NCBI RefSeq assembly: GCF_036543075.1
Contig: NZ_JAZHPF010000006.1
Coordinates: forward strand, 124,001-188,000
Direction of reading: 5' to 3'
From: Deinococcus sp. YIM 134068
GTDB lineage: Bacteria > Deinococcota > Deinococci > Deinococcales > Deinococcaceae
Length of the DNA stretch: 64,000 nucleotides
Positions 42,926 through 52,269 of the stretch are shown in pieces. The translations under genes and the position numbers were made by a program. How positions within the stretch are numbered: the first letter of the stretch is position 1; every line of letters starts with the position of its first letter. The notes under the pieces were generated by a model, which did not search any database, was not told the DNA's origin, and saw only the letters and a program-made list of their open reading frames with translations.

Positions 42926-44350
42926 TCAGGGGGAGGGAGACCGCTCGGCCTGCGGGCCGACGGCGTACAGCGAGAGCAGGCTGGACATCACGTCCCGGAA
43001 GATCGGCGCGGCCAACTGCGAGCCCTGAAATTCGCGTTTGGCGCCGCGCACCATCACGGCGACCGTGAATCTCGGCTGGTCCGCCGGGAAGAACCCCGCG
43101 AAGGTGCTGGAAAACACCTCACCGCTGTACCGCCCGTCCACCACCACCTGGGCCGTCCCGGTTTTCCCGCCCACGTGGTAGCCCGGCAGTTCCGCCCGGG
43201 TCTGGATGCCCTCGTCGATCACGAAGTGCAGCATCTCCCGCATGCTGGCCGCCGTCGCCTCCCTCAGCACCGTCCGGGTCTCCGCTGGCGCGCCGAGGAC
43301 CAGGCTGGGCGCCACGTACCGCCCGCCGTTCGCCATCACGTTGAAAGCGGCCGCCAGTTGCAAAGTCGTGACCGTCATGCCTTGACCGAAGGACATGGTC
43401 GCCTGGGACAGCGGCTCCCAGGCCTCAGGATCCCGCAGAAGCCCGTCCCCGGCAGGCAGTCCGACCTTTACCGGCTGCCCGAAGCCGTAGGCCGTGAAGT
43501 AGCGGTGCAGCAGCTGGGGCGGCACGTTCTCGACCAATCGCGTCATGCCGACGTTGCTGGAGTACCGCAGAATCTGCCGCGTCTTCAGCTGGCCCGGGTG
43601 GGCCACGATGTCGTTGATGGTCGCGCCCGCGAAGCGGCGCCACATCGGGGTGTCGTACGTGGAGTCCGGCGTGGTGCGGCCCTCGTTGAGCAGCGCCGCC
43701 ACCGTGAGGGCTTTGATGACGCTGCCCGGCTCGTACTCGTCCAGCGCCGCGCGGTTGCGCCAGCGGTCCGGCGGCACCTGTCGCCAGGCGTTGACGTCGA
43801 AGCCCGGCACGGAAGCCAGGGCCGTCAGCTTCCCGGTCCGGGTCTCCATCACCACGGCCGACGCGTACTGGGCGTCCGTGCGGGCCACGGCGTCTGCCAG
43901 AATCGCCTCCACGGCGGCCTGCACCCGCGTGTCCAGCGTGAGGGTCAACGGCTCGCCGCGCTCCAGCTGGGCGTTGTAGAGGCGCTCCAGACCTTCCAGG
44001 CCGCCGGCCGCACCGACAAACCCGACGACCTGCGCGGCCAGGGCGCCCTGCGGGTACCGGCGTTGCGGCAGGGGTCCGGTCGCCAGAATCCGGGCATCTG
44101 CGCTCAGGACTTTCGCGCGGCCGGTGCTGACGGGCTGAGTGGGCGCCGAACGGGGAGGCGCGGTGAGCTGGGCGAGCGCCATCGCCAGGGCGGCGAAGGA
44201 CAGCAGTCCCAGGAAGGCGAGAATGCTCGCCCGGCGGGCCAATTGATAATCGCTGTCATGGAAAAATTTGTGTCGCACGGCAGAAAGGGGTTCTCCAGGA
44301 ACGGGGGGCGGCAGGCCGTACTCAGGGCGCCGAAGAGGGCGGGGGATCAT
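42926..44350 (-). CDS. Class B penicillin-binding protein (FtsI/PBP2-like)
   Basis: The 474-aa transpeptidase cross-links peptidoglycan outside the membrane. One TM helix (LAFLGLLSFAALAMALAQL, about residues 45-63) anchors it. Catalytic motifs are S-V-I-K in YEPGSVIKALTVAALL, S-S-N in LRYSSNVGM, and K-T-G in VGGKTGTAQVV. The pedestal domain is short compared with normal FtsI. It overlaps the Met/His-rich small gene by 29 bp and is not in a division gene cluster, so it is probably a stress-inducible extra copy driven by box G-minus. Confidence 0.88.
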   Translation of the reverse strand: MIPRPLRRPEYGLPPPVPGEPLSAVRHKFFHDSDYQLARRASILAFLGLLSFAALAMALAQLTAPPRSAPTQPVSTGRAKVLSADARILATGPLPQRRYPQGALAAQVVGFVGAAGGLEGLERLYNAQLERGEPLTLTLDTRVQAAVEAILADAVARTDAQYASAVVMETRTGKLTALASVPGFDVNAWRQVPPDRWRNRAALDEYEPGSVIKALTVAALLNEGRTTPDSTYDTPMWRRFAGATINDIVAHPGQLKTRQILRYSSNVGMTRLVENVPPQLLHRYFTAYGFGQPVKVGLPAGDGLLRDPEAWEPLSQATMSFGQGMTVTTLQLAAAFNVMANGGRYVAPSLVLGAPAETRTVLREATAASMREMLHFVIDEGIQTRAELPGYHVGGKTGTAQVVVDGRYSGEVFSSTFAGFFPADQPRFTVAVMVRGAKREFQGSQLAAPIFRDVMSSLLSLYAVGPQAERSPSP

Positions 44351-44525
44351 CCATGTCGGTCATGTTCCCGTGGTCCATGCCGGACATCGACGGCACGCTG
44401 GGATCCGCCGCACGGTCCAGCAGGACGTCGGTCAGCCACACGCCGCCCAGGACGCTGGCCAGCACCAGGACAAGGCCCAGCCAGAATTCCAGGGCGGCCC
44501 GCCGGGAGGGGGGGGGCGTCATCAC
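44322..44525 (-). CDS. Small membrane protein with Met/His-rich tail
   Basis: The 67-aa product has one TM helix (EFWLGLVLVLASVLGGVWL) and a tail with SMSGMDHGNMTDMDD. Met, His and Asp clusters of this kind bind copper in periplasmic proteins. It is the first gene of the box G-minus transcript and overlaps the PBP gene by 29 bp. DUF305 at 51516 has a similar Met/His-rich segment. Confidence 0.7.
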   Translation of the reverse strand: MMTPPPSRRAALEFWLGLVLVLASVLGGVWLTDVLLDRAADPSVPSMSGMDHGNMTDMDDPPPSSAP

Positions 44526-44598
44526 GCGCCCCCTGGGGAGACGACTGGAACGGGGAGCAGCGGAAAGCAGGTGGGCAGCATGTCAAGCCTCCGCGCGC

Positions 44599-44630
44599 AG
44601 CCTAGAAAGGGTGTGTTCATGTTGTGTAAA
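44599..44630 (-). promoter_or_regulatory. TTTACA-type promoter box G-minus (small protein/PBP operon)
   Basis: TTTACA, 5 bp, TGAACA, 9 bp, TAGGCT on the minus strand. It is only 5 bp from box G-plus, so two regulator dimers could bind the divergent promoters side by side. Confidence 0.8.
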
Positions 44631-44635
44631 GGTGC

Positions 44636-44667
44636 TTTACCGGACCTGAACACACCTCCCTTAGCGT
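44636..44667 (+). promoter_or_regulatory. TTTACA-type promoter box G-plus (lnt)
   Basis: TTTACC, 5 bp, TGAACA, 9 bp, TAGCGT, then 7 bp to GTG 44675. This fixes a leaderless start for lnt three codons after the first possible start at 44666. Confidence 0.8.
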
Positions 44668-44674
44668 GGGCGCC

Positions 44675-46168
44675 GTGACCCACCACCTGTTCTCCCAGGC
44701 CTGGGCGGCTCGGCTGCCCGCCGGGCTGGAGAGCGGGCTGAGCGGGGCCGCGCTCGCCCTGCTGCTCCTGCCTGCGATGCCGGGTGTGCTCGCCCCACTG
44801 CCCCTGGCCGTGCTGCATTCCCGGTTGGCGCGCAGTGAGGGCGGGCGGAGCGCGCTGCGCGACGCGTTCACGTTCGCGCTGAGCTTTTTCACGGTGCACC
44901 TGGCGTGGCTCCCCACCAGCATGGCGGATGTGCTGGGACCCCTCGGGGGCCTGCTCACCGTGCTGGTTCTGCCCGCCGCCGCCCTCACCTGGGCGGTCCC
45001 CCTGGCCCTGACCCGCCTGGCCGGCGGCCCCGGCACCCTGCTGGCCCTCCCATTCGCCTGGGTGCTGCTGGAAGCGCTGCGGACCACCGGGCCTCTCGCC
45101 TTCCCGTGGGGTGCCCCCGGGTACGCGCTCACGGACACGCCCCTCGCGCAGCTCGCCTCCCTGGGTGGGGTGTCCCTCCTGACCCTGCTCGTGACCTTCG
45201 CAGCAAGCGTCCTGGCGGGTCTGGGCGGCAGGAGGCGCGGTGCGGCCGCCTTGATCCTGCTGGCCGTCTGGAGCGCGGGGCTTCTCTGGGCCAGGCTGGG
45301 CACCCGCGCGGCCCCTGAGGCCTCCCGCACGGCCGTGCTCGTGCAGGGGGCCATCGACCCCCGCGTCAAAGCTCGGGGGCGGACCCTGGAGGAACTGGAC
45401 GTCTACCTCACCCTCACCCGGCAGGCGCTGAGCTCCGGACCCGCGGCTGTGGTGGTGTGGCCGGAGACCGCCAGCCCCCTTCCGGCGTCTGACGCCCGGG
45501 TGCGTGGTCCGTTGCGGCGCTTGAATGTGCCGATGCTGCTCGGCGCACCGGGTGACGTGCCGGGTGAGGTGCGCAACAGTGCGTACGGGTTTGATGAGCG
45601 CGTGACCGGCCGCCAGGACAAGCGCGTCCTGGTCCCCTTCGGGGAGCGCCTGCCTCTCGCTGGAGTGCTGGGTTTCCTCTACACACCGCTGCTCAACAGC
45701 CTGGGAATGCCCGGGTACACCAGCGCCACCCCCGGGAAGAGGCTGAGCGTGTTCCCGTTGGGGGACCTGCGCGCTGGCGTGAGCATCTGTTACGAGTCGG
45801 TGTTCCCGGGGCTGAGCCGCCAGGCCGTTGGGGCAGGCGCGAACCTGCTGGTCGTGATCTCCAATGACGCCTGGTTCGGGCGCGGACAGGGCGCCGAGCA
45901 GCACTTTCAGATGGGCCGAGTGAGGGCCATCGAGACCGGCCGCTTCCTGCTGCGGGCCGGGAACGATGGCGTGAGCGCCGTGGTGGACCCACGGGGCCAG
46001 GTCGTGTTCCGTGCCCCGCGGGGAGAGCGCGCAGCGTACCGGGTCCCCTTCGGCGTAACGTCCACTGTCACGCCGTTCGTGCGCTCCGGCGACTGGGTCC
46101 TGGGCGTAAGTTTCGCGTTTCTGCTCCTGGTCCTCTGCTGCCGCAGGTCGGCCCGGTCCGGGCCGTAA
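44675..46168 (+). CDS. lnt: Apolipoprotein N-acyltransferase
   Basis: The enzyme adds the third acyl chain to the N-terminal Cys of lipoproteins. Seven or eight N-terminal hydrophobic helices precede a nitrilase-like domain with the catalytic triad Glu (VVWPETASP), Lys (DKRVLVPFGERLP) and Cys (SICYESVFPGL). VVISNDAWFG is also conserved. The product has 497 aa from GTG 44675, a normal length. It is under box G-plus, next to an lgt gene 5 kb away in the same predicted regulon. An extra local lipoprotein-modification pair is typical of metal-resistance islands. Confidence 0.9.
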   Translation: MTHHLFSQAWAARLPAGLESGLSGAALALLLLPAMPGVLAPLPLAVLHSRLARSEGGRSALRDAFTFALSFFTVHLAWLPTSMADVLGPLGGLLTVLVLPAAALTWAVPLALTRLAGGPGTLLALPFAWVLLEALRTTGPLAFPWGAPGYALTDTPLAQLASLGGVSLLTLLVTFAASVLAGLGGRRRGAAALILLAVWSAGLLWARLGTRAAPEASRTAVLVQGAIDPRVKARGRTLEELDVYLTLTRQALSSGPAAVVVWPETASPLPASDARVRGPLRRLNVPMLLGAPGDVPGEVRNSAYGFDERVTGRQDKRVLVPFGERLPLAGVLGFLYTPLLNSLGMPGYTSATPGKRLSVFPLGDLRAGVSICYESVFPGLSRQAVGAGANLLVVISNDAWFGRGQGAEQHFQMGRVRAIETGRFLLRAGNDGVSAVVDPRGQVVFRAPRGERAAYRVPFGVTSTVTPFVRSGDWVLGVSFAFLLLVLCCRRSARSGP

Positions 46169-46409
46169 GAGTCCCCGTCCTGTTCCAGTTCAGCCACGCT
46201 CACCCCTGGACTTGACCGAGGGAGGCGACTGGAGCAGGGGCGCATGCGTCGGCTGACCGGTGGGCTGGCGCCGGAATTCACCCTTCCCCGCCGCTGCGGG
46301 TCTAGACTGAACGTACTTCCATAACGAAAGGCCTTCAGTTCGGCAGGGAAAGGGCCACTTTCGTGGCTGGCACGCTTCTGAGGGCGTCTGGCCGGGAGCA
46401 GGAGGACCC

Positions 46410-48038
46410 ATGCTGGCCAAGACTGCACCCCTCGCCGTCCTGACGTTCGCGCTGGTGGCCTGCTCGCCCCAGCCCGCCCCGCCTGCCCAGCCCACCACCA
46501 TCCAACTGCTCGACGTCTCGGACTGGCACGCGCAACTCGATCCGCTGACGGTGGGCAGCGGCACCAGCGCCTATGAGGTGGGGGGCGCGGCGGTGCTCAG
46601 CGCCTACTTCAAACGGGACCGCGCGCAAAACCCGAACACCCTGACCCTCACAGGTGGAGACGCCTACGGCGCGTCCCCGCCCCTGTCGAGCTTCTTTGGT
46701 GAGGTGCCTGCCATCGAAGCGATGAACGCCATGGGCTTCGACGCGGACACCTTCGGGAACCACAACTTTGACCGGGGCATCGCGGCCCTTCAAACCCTGA
46801 TTGACAAGGCCAAATTCTCGTATGTCTCGGCCAACCTGAGGAATCTCGACGCGAACCTGAACAAGGTGCTGCCGTTCAAAATCTTCACGGTGGGTGGGGT
46901 CAAGGTGGCGGTGGTGGGACTGACCAACCCGGAAGCGCCGACCCTGGTCGCGCCCGGCGCGCTGGGCACCCTCCAGGTCACGGACCCGGTCGCTGCGGCG
47001 ACCCAGGCGCGGGCTGCGGCAAGGAGCCAGGGGGCTCAGGTGTTCGTGGCGATCACCCACCTGGGCGTGACCACCCAGGATCCGGCCACGCAAACGGCCA
47101 CTGGCCCCCTGATTGACTTTGCCAAGAGCGTCCGCGGCTACGATGTGATCTTCGGCGACCACACCAACGAGCAGTTCAGCGGCTTCGTCGGCGACGCCCT
47201 GGTCGTGGAAAACCTCAGCAAAGGTGCCACCTACGCGAAGGTGAACGTCACGTACGACCCCAGGGTCCGCCGCGTGACGGAGCGCACCAACACCTTCGTG
47301 GTGCCGCGTGCGGACGCCGTGACCCCCGACCCGGCGGTCGTGCAGGTGCTGGCGCCTTACCGCGCGCAGCTGGCGCAGCAGCTCGACCGCAAGATTGGGG
47401 TGGCCACCGACGTCTTCCCGCGCGGCAGCAACGTCGAGCGCCTCCAGGAAGTGGCGCTGGGGAACCTGATCGCCGACGCGTTTCGGGCGCGGTACGGGAC
47501 CCAGCTGGCCATCCAGAATGGGGGGAGCATCCGCAGTTCGTTGCCGTCCAGTTACGCCCCGCAGGACAAGACGCTGCGCCGACCCGCCCCCGGGTACCAG
47601 CCGGGACCGCCCCATGATCTGGTGGCGGGAGACGTCTACAGTGTGTTGCCTTTCGGGAACACCGTCGTGACGCGCACCGTGACCGGGGTCCAACTGTATG
47701 CGGCGCTGGAGAACAGCGTCTCGGCGCTGCCCGGAGCCAGCGGCCGCTTCTTGCAGGTGTCGGGGTTCTCATTCACGTACGACGTGAGCAGGCCCGTGGG
47801 TTCGCGCGTCGTCAACGTTACCCTCGACGGCGGCATGCCCATCCTGAAAGACGCCACGACCTACACCCTGGCGTTGAGTGACTTCACCAACAGTGGCGGC
47901 GACGAATACACCATGTTTGCCGACGGGCAGGGCACCACCCGGGAACTGGACGCGCAGGTGGTCCTCGAGTACATCCAGCAGCTTGGCACGGTCACGCCGG
48001 TGGTCGGACAGCGCATCCGGGCCGTTACCGGCAACTGA
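46410..48038 (+). CDS. UshA-type 5'-nucleotidase/phosphodiesterase lipoprotein
   Basis: The 542-aa protein begins with a lipoprotein signal and lipobox (LTFALVAC). The metallophosphatase domain has LLDVSDWHAQLDP, FGNHNFDRG (the GNHEFD-like motif) and AITHLGVTTQ. The C-terminal 5'-nucleotidase domain has LGNLIADAFRARYG, IQNGGSIRSSLP and NSGGDEYTMF. It would remove phosphate from nucleotides at the cell surface. The D-x-H of the first motif reads DWH. It lies after lnt with a 241-bp gap and no TTTACA box. As a lipoprotein it is a possible substrate of Lgt and Lnt. Confidence 0.88.
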   Translation: MLAKTAPLAVLTFALVACSPQPAPPAQPTTIQLLDVSDWHAQLDPLTVGSGTSAYEVGGAAVLSAYFKRDRAQNPNTLTLTGGDAYGASPPLSSFFGEVPAIEAMNAMGFDADTFGNHNFDRGIAALQTLIDKAKFSYVSANLRNLDANLNKVLPFKIFTVGGVKVAVVGLTNPEAPTLVAPGALGTLQVTDPVAAATQARAAARSQGAQVFVAITHLGVTTQDPATQTATGPLIDFAKSVRGYDVIFGDHTNEQFSGFVGDALVVENLSKGATYAKVNVTYDPRVRRVTERTNTFVVPRADAVTPDPAVVQVLAPYRAQLAQQLDRKIGVATDVFPRGSNVERLQEVALGNLIADAFRARYGTQLAIQNGGSIRSSLPSSYAPQDKTLRRPAPGYQPGPPHDLVAGDVYSVLPFGNTVVTRTVTGVQLYAALENSVSALPGASGRFLQVSGFSFTYDVSRPVGSRVVNVTLDGGMPILKDATTYTLALSDFTNSGGDEYTMFADGQGTTRELDAQVVLEYIQQLGTVTPVVGQRIRAVTGN

Positions 48039-48089
48039 CCTGGACATACCGAGCGGAGGGGCCTTGGTGCGGCTCCACATGGCATTCAC

Positions 48090-49178
48090 TCAACCAGCGC
48101 TGAGCGGAACGGTCCAGCGGAAGCGGCTGCCCTGCCCAGGATGCGAAGTGACGGTCAGGTCACCGTGCATGGCCCGTGCCAGGCCGCGTGCGATGGTGAG
48201 ACCCACTCCACTGCCCTCCCCCCGGGTGCGGGCGGTGTCCGCGCGGAAAAACCGTTCGAACACGCGGTCGAGGTGGTCAGGTGCGATGCCGCTGCCCGTG
48301 TCCGCGACGCAGACCACGGCCCGGTGGTCGTGGGTTTCCACCGTGACCCACACGGTGCCCCCGCGCGGGGTGTGGCGCAAGGCGTTGCTCAGGAGATTGG
48401 CGAGCACCTGCTGGGCACGTTCCGGGTCGGCCCGCACGGTCAGGTCGTGGGGAACGGTGCCCAGCTGAAGGGTGACGTTCTGGTCCTCGAAGGCCAGCTG
48501 AAACCGCTCCTGGGCGGCAGCGAGCACCTCCACCAGCCGCAGTTCCGTGACGTGCAGCTCGACCCGGCCAGCCTCCACCCGGCTGACCAGGCTGAGGTCA
48601 TGAACCAGGCGTTCCAGGGTGGCCAGCTCCCGCGCCACGCTGCCCAGGGCCTGTTCCGCCGACAGGATGCCGTCCTGCGCGGCCTCGACGTACCCGCGCG
48701 CCGCGGTCGCTGGTGTCCGCAGCTCATGGGCGACGTTCCCGATCAGCTCCACCCGGCTCTGTTCCACCCGTTCGAGGGTCCCGGCCATGGTGTTGAAGCT
48801 GCGCGCCAAGTCCGCCAGTTCGTCCTGCCCGTTTTCCGGCAGGCGGCGCACGTACTCGCCACTGGCGATCGCCTGACTCCCAGCCTGAAGGACCCGCACG
48901 GAGGCCGTAACGCGCTGGGCAGCGATCCAGGCGGTCAGGGCCGCCAGGGGCAACGCCACCGGCAGGGCAGCCAGCAGCGCCCGCGTCAGCGTGCCCCGCA
49001 TGCCTCCGGCCAGATCGGCCCGCATCCTTCCGCCGTCCGGGCCGATCAGCCGGATCATCTCGTCCACGTGATGCTGGATAAACGGGTGCGCGGTCAGTTC
49101 GGCGGCCATCAGCAGCACCGCAGCCGTGACGGCCACCACCACCAGGTGGTGCAGCAGCAGGCGGGGAAAGAGCCGCAC
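48090..49178 (-). CDS. Sensor histidine kinase
   Basis: The 362-aa kinase has a TM helix at residues 10-28, a short periplasmic sensor region of about 55 residues (HPFIQHHVDEMIRLIG, with three His) and a second TM helix. A HAMP domain follows (ASVRVLQAGSQAIASGEY). The H-box is ELIGNVAHELRTP with the phospho-His; N-box LLSNALRHTP; G1 VADTGSGIAPDHL; F-box and G2 ERFFRADTARTRGEGSGVGL. The short His-containing sensor loop would suit a metal or envelope signal. It immediately follows the response regulator gene, with which it forms a two-component system in the lgt operon. Confidence 0.92.
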   Translation of the reverse strand: MRLFPRLLLHHLVVVAVTAAVLLMAAELTAHPFIQHHVDEMIRLIGPDGGRMRADLAGGMRGTLTRALLAALPVALPLAALTAWIAAQRVTASVRVLQAGSQAIASGEYVRRLPENGQDELADLARSFNTMAGTLERVEQSRVELIGNVAHELRTPATAARGYVEAAQDGILSAEQALGSVARELATLERLVHDLSLVSRVEAGRVELHVTELRLVEVLAAAQERFQLAFEDQNVTLQLGTVPHDLTVRADPERAQQVLANLLSNALRHTPRGGTVWVTVETHDHRAVVCVADTGSGIAPDHLDRVFERFFRADTARTRGEGSGVGLTIARGLARAMHGDLTVTSHPGQGSRFRWTVPLSAG

Positions 49179-49844
49179 TCAGTCCTCCCGGAACCGGTAC
49201 CCCAGGCCACGCACGGTCTCGATGAAGCCCGGCGCGTCCGCGTCGTCGCCGAGCTTGCGGCGGATGGCAGTGATGTGCACGTCGACGACCCGCGTGACGC
49301 CGGGGTATTCCGGACCCCAGACGCGTTCCATCAACCGTTCACGCGACCAGATCAATCCCGGATGCTGCGCGAGGGTGGCGAGCAGATCGTATTCTGTGCG
49401 CGACAACGCGAGCGGCTGGCCGTGCAGGGTGGCGCTGCGGCCCTGGAGGTCGAGCAGCAATGGGCCAGACTGGACCTGCTCGCGGACCCCCACCCGCCGC
49501 AGCAGTGCGCGTACCCGGGCCACCACCTCACGCGGACTGAACGGCTTCACGACGTAATCGTCCGCCCCGGCATTCAGGCCTTCCAGGCGGTCCTCGACTT
49601 CTCCTTTGGCGGTGAGCAGCAACACTGGCAGCTGAGGATATTCCCGGCGGGCGTGGCTGGTGAGTTCAACGCCGGTCATGCCGGGCAGCATCCAGTCGAT
49701 GATCGCCACGTCGGCCCGCGCCAGCCGCGGCAGGGCCGCCAGCCCGTCGTCCTCCGCCTCGACCGTGTGGCCTTCCGCCCGCAGGTACGCCGTGAGGATC
49801 TCCAGAATCGCCGGGTCGTCGTCCACGATCAGCACGGTGGCCAT
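49179..49844 (-). CDS. OmpR/PhoB-family response regulator
   Basis: The 221-aa protein has a receiver domain with the acidic pair in VLIVDDDPA, the phospho-Asp in VAIIDWMLPG (about residue 51) and the conserved Lys in DDYVVKPFSP. The C-terminal winged helix contains LSRTEYDLLATLAQHPG and VDVHITAIRRKLG. Proteins of this family bind two direct half-sites about 11 bp apart, which is what is seen in the eight promoter boxes of this cluster, including that of its own operon (box C). It is therefore the first candidate for the regulator. Confidence 0.93.
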   Translation of the reverse strand: MATVLIVDDDPAILEILTAYLRAEGHTVEAEDDGLAALPRLARADVAIIDWMLPGMTGVELTSHARREYPQLPVLLLTAKGEVEDRLEGLNAGADDYVVKPFSPREVVARVRALLRRVGVREQVQSGPLLLDLQGRSATLHGQPLALSRTEYDLLATLAQHPGLIWSRERLMERVWGPEYPGVTRVVDVHITAIRRKLGDDADAPGFIETVRGLGYRFRED

Positions 49845-49874
49845 CAGGCCTCCGTGCGCCCGAAGAACCGGGGT

Positions 49875-50383
49875 TCAGCGGGTCCCGGCATATCCACCCG
49901 AGCAGGCCGCGCCGCGCTCCGGAGTCGTCGGCCCCTGTTCGTAGCGGTCCACGAATGCCTGAATCCGGGAGTCGCCGACCTCAGACACGGGAAGCTGGAA
50001 GCCCCAAGCGGTGAGCACGATGGCGCTTTCCTGCCCACTGTGCGGGGACACGAGGACATGCGTGCGGCCCTCGGCCAGACCGGCCAGCGTCTCGACGTCG
50101 GCCGCGCTGAGCGTGGGCTGATACGTGATCCATACCGCCCCGTGCTCGAGGCTGTGCACGGCGTACTCGTCGTACAGCGGTGACGTATACACGCCGCAGT
50201 TCTGCCAGGTGGAATTGTGCGCGCCGCCCGCCGGAGGCGTCTCGTTGTAGACCAGCCGACCTGCCCGGTGGTCACCGGCTTCGAAGGTGAACGTCTGCAC
50301 CCCTTCCAGATTTTTCGAGGTGCAGGCCGCCAGCATGATGGGGAGGGTGAGGCAGAGCAGTGGGCGGACGGAGGGAAGCAATC

Positions 50384-50387
<4 letters not shown>
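49875..50387 (-). CDS. DUF3105 lipoprotein
   Basis: The 170-aa protein has a lipoprotein signal with lipobox MLAAC near residue 22. The DUF3105 core shows AGRLVYNETPPAGGAHNSTW, then NCGVYTSPLYDEYAVHSLEHGAVWITY, with several conserved His, Cys and Tyr residues that could bind metal. Its ATG overlaps the lgt stop as ATGA, so the lipoprotein and the enzyme that modifies it are translated together. The biochemical role of DUF3105 is not known to me. Confidence 0.82.
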
Positions 50388-51331
<944 letters not shown>

Positions 51332-51374
51332 GCCACCTCCAGTGCCCGGACCGGATGCGACCTGGCTGTGGTTG

Positions 51375-51406
51375 AGGGTATGTCCCGCTTGTTAAGCTGG
51401 TGTAAA
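51375..51406 (-). promoter_or_regulatory. TTTACA-type promoter box C (lgt/two-component operon)
   Basis: TTTACA, 5 bp, TTAACA, 9 bp, TACCCT on the minus strand. This promoter has a leader of about 40 bases with a ribosome site. Because the response regulator is in this operon, a positive feedback loop is predicted. Confidence 0.78.
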
Positions 51407-51477
51407 GGTCAGCCTGAGTTCAATTGCCTGAAGTGCGCCGTGGGCACGTCGGGTGACCTCCGGTGCGGCCGAAGCGG

Positions 51478-51509
51478 TTTACAGAATATTTACAGGCCCC
51501 CGGTATGTT
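51478..51509 (+). promoter_or_regulatory. TTTACA-type promoter box B (DUF305 gene)
   Basis: TTTACA, 5 bp, TTTACA, 9 bp, TATGTT, then 6 bp to ATG 51516: the cleanest example, with two identical half-sites and a leaderless start. Confidence 0.85.
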
Positions 51510-51515
51510 GGGGCC

Positions 51516-52118
51516 ATGAAACGGAACCCGATGTTGATGGTGGGAGCAGGAATGGTGCTGGCTGGCGCGGCCGTCGCGCAGGGCAGCATGGGCGGGATGG
51601 ACCACAGCCAGATGTCCGGCAGCACGATGACCGGCATGACCATGAAGATGGACATGAGCGGTCTCGAAAAACTTCAAGGGAAAGCCTTCGACCGCGCGTT
51701 TCTCAGCATGATGGTCCCGCACCACCAGATGGCCGTGGACATGTCGAAGGCCGTGCTTCCCAAGAGCAAGGACGTGACGGTCAAAACCTGGGCCAACGCC
51801 GTCATCAAGGATCAGAACCGCGAGATCAACCAGATGAACACGCTCCTCAAGAGCTACGGGGGCAGCAATGCCGCCATGGCCAACATGATGAAGAGCAGCA
51901 TGAGCGGGATGGCTGATATGGTGACGAAAGCGAAGAACCCGGATGTGGCGTACGTGCAGGGCATGCTGCCCCATCACGCGTCCGCCATCGAGATGGCGAA
52001 TATGGCGCTCGAGAAGACCAGTGATCCGCGCGTGCTCAAGCTGGCCCGGGACATCGTCCGGGCCCAGGCTCAGGAGATGTACGATTTCCGCACCTGGCTG
52101 ATGAAGCGCGGCTTGTAA
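51516..52118 (+). CDS. DUF305 protein, Met/His-rich, exported
   Basis: The 200-aa protein has a signal peptide (MLMVGAGMVLAGAAVAQG) followed by a Met/His-rich stretch with MGGMDHSQMSGSTM. The two halves of DUF305 each have a His pair: MMVPHHQMAVDM and MLPHHASAIEMA. Proteins of this family are often linked with copper handling in the cell envelope and the residues fit metal binding, but no enzyme activity is established. Translation starts on a leaderless mRNA. A strong terminator follows. Confidence 0.88.
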   Translation: MKRNPMLMVGAGMVLAGAAVAQGSMGGMDHSQMSGSTMTGMTMKMDMSGLEKLQGKAFDRAFLSMMVPHHQMAVDMSKAVLPKSKDVTVKTWANAVIKDQNREINQMNTLLKSYGGSNAAMANMMKSSMSGMADMVTKAKNPDVAYVQGMLPHHASAIEMANMALEKTSDPRVLKLARDIVRAQAQEMYDFRTWLMKRGL

Positions 52119-52131
52119 ATTTCTCCCACGA

Positions 52132-52167
52132 CGCCCATGCCCTGACCAGCGGGGCATGGGCGTTTTT
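52132..52167 (+). terminator. Rho-independent terminator of DUF305 gene
   Basis: An 11-bp perfect stem (CGCCCATGCCC with GGGCATGGGCG) with a 9-base loop is followed by five T residues, 14 bp after the stop codon. Confidence 0.9.
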
Positions 52168-52226
52168 GATGTTTCAAAGCCTCCTCCCGGCGGAATGCCG
52201 CAGCCCTTGCGAGCTGGCGCCTGAAC

Positions 52227-52258
52227 TTTACCCAATCTTTACAAGACTCCAGCATGCT
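52227..52258 (+). promoter_or_regulatory. TTTACA-type promoter box D (LysM-M23 gene)
   Basis: TTTACC, 5 bp, TTTACA, 9 bp, CATGCT, then 11 bp to ATG 52270. The -10 is the poorest of the set, but both spacings are kept. Confidence 0.72.
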
Positions 52259-52269
52259 GCTCGACATTC

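Noticed and set aside
42770..44605. A long plus-strand frame (611 codons) opposite the PBP gene.
   Set aside because: It is Arg/Gly/Pro-rich without motifs and is antisense to a clear penicillin-binding protein with all three catalytic motifs.
46290..46409. A TTTACA-type box before the 5'-nucleotidase gene.
   Set aside because: No pair of half-sites with the 5-bp and 9-bp spacings is present; TGAACG at about 46307 stands alone.
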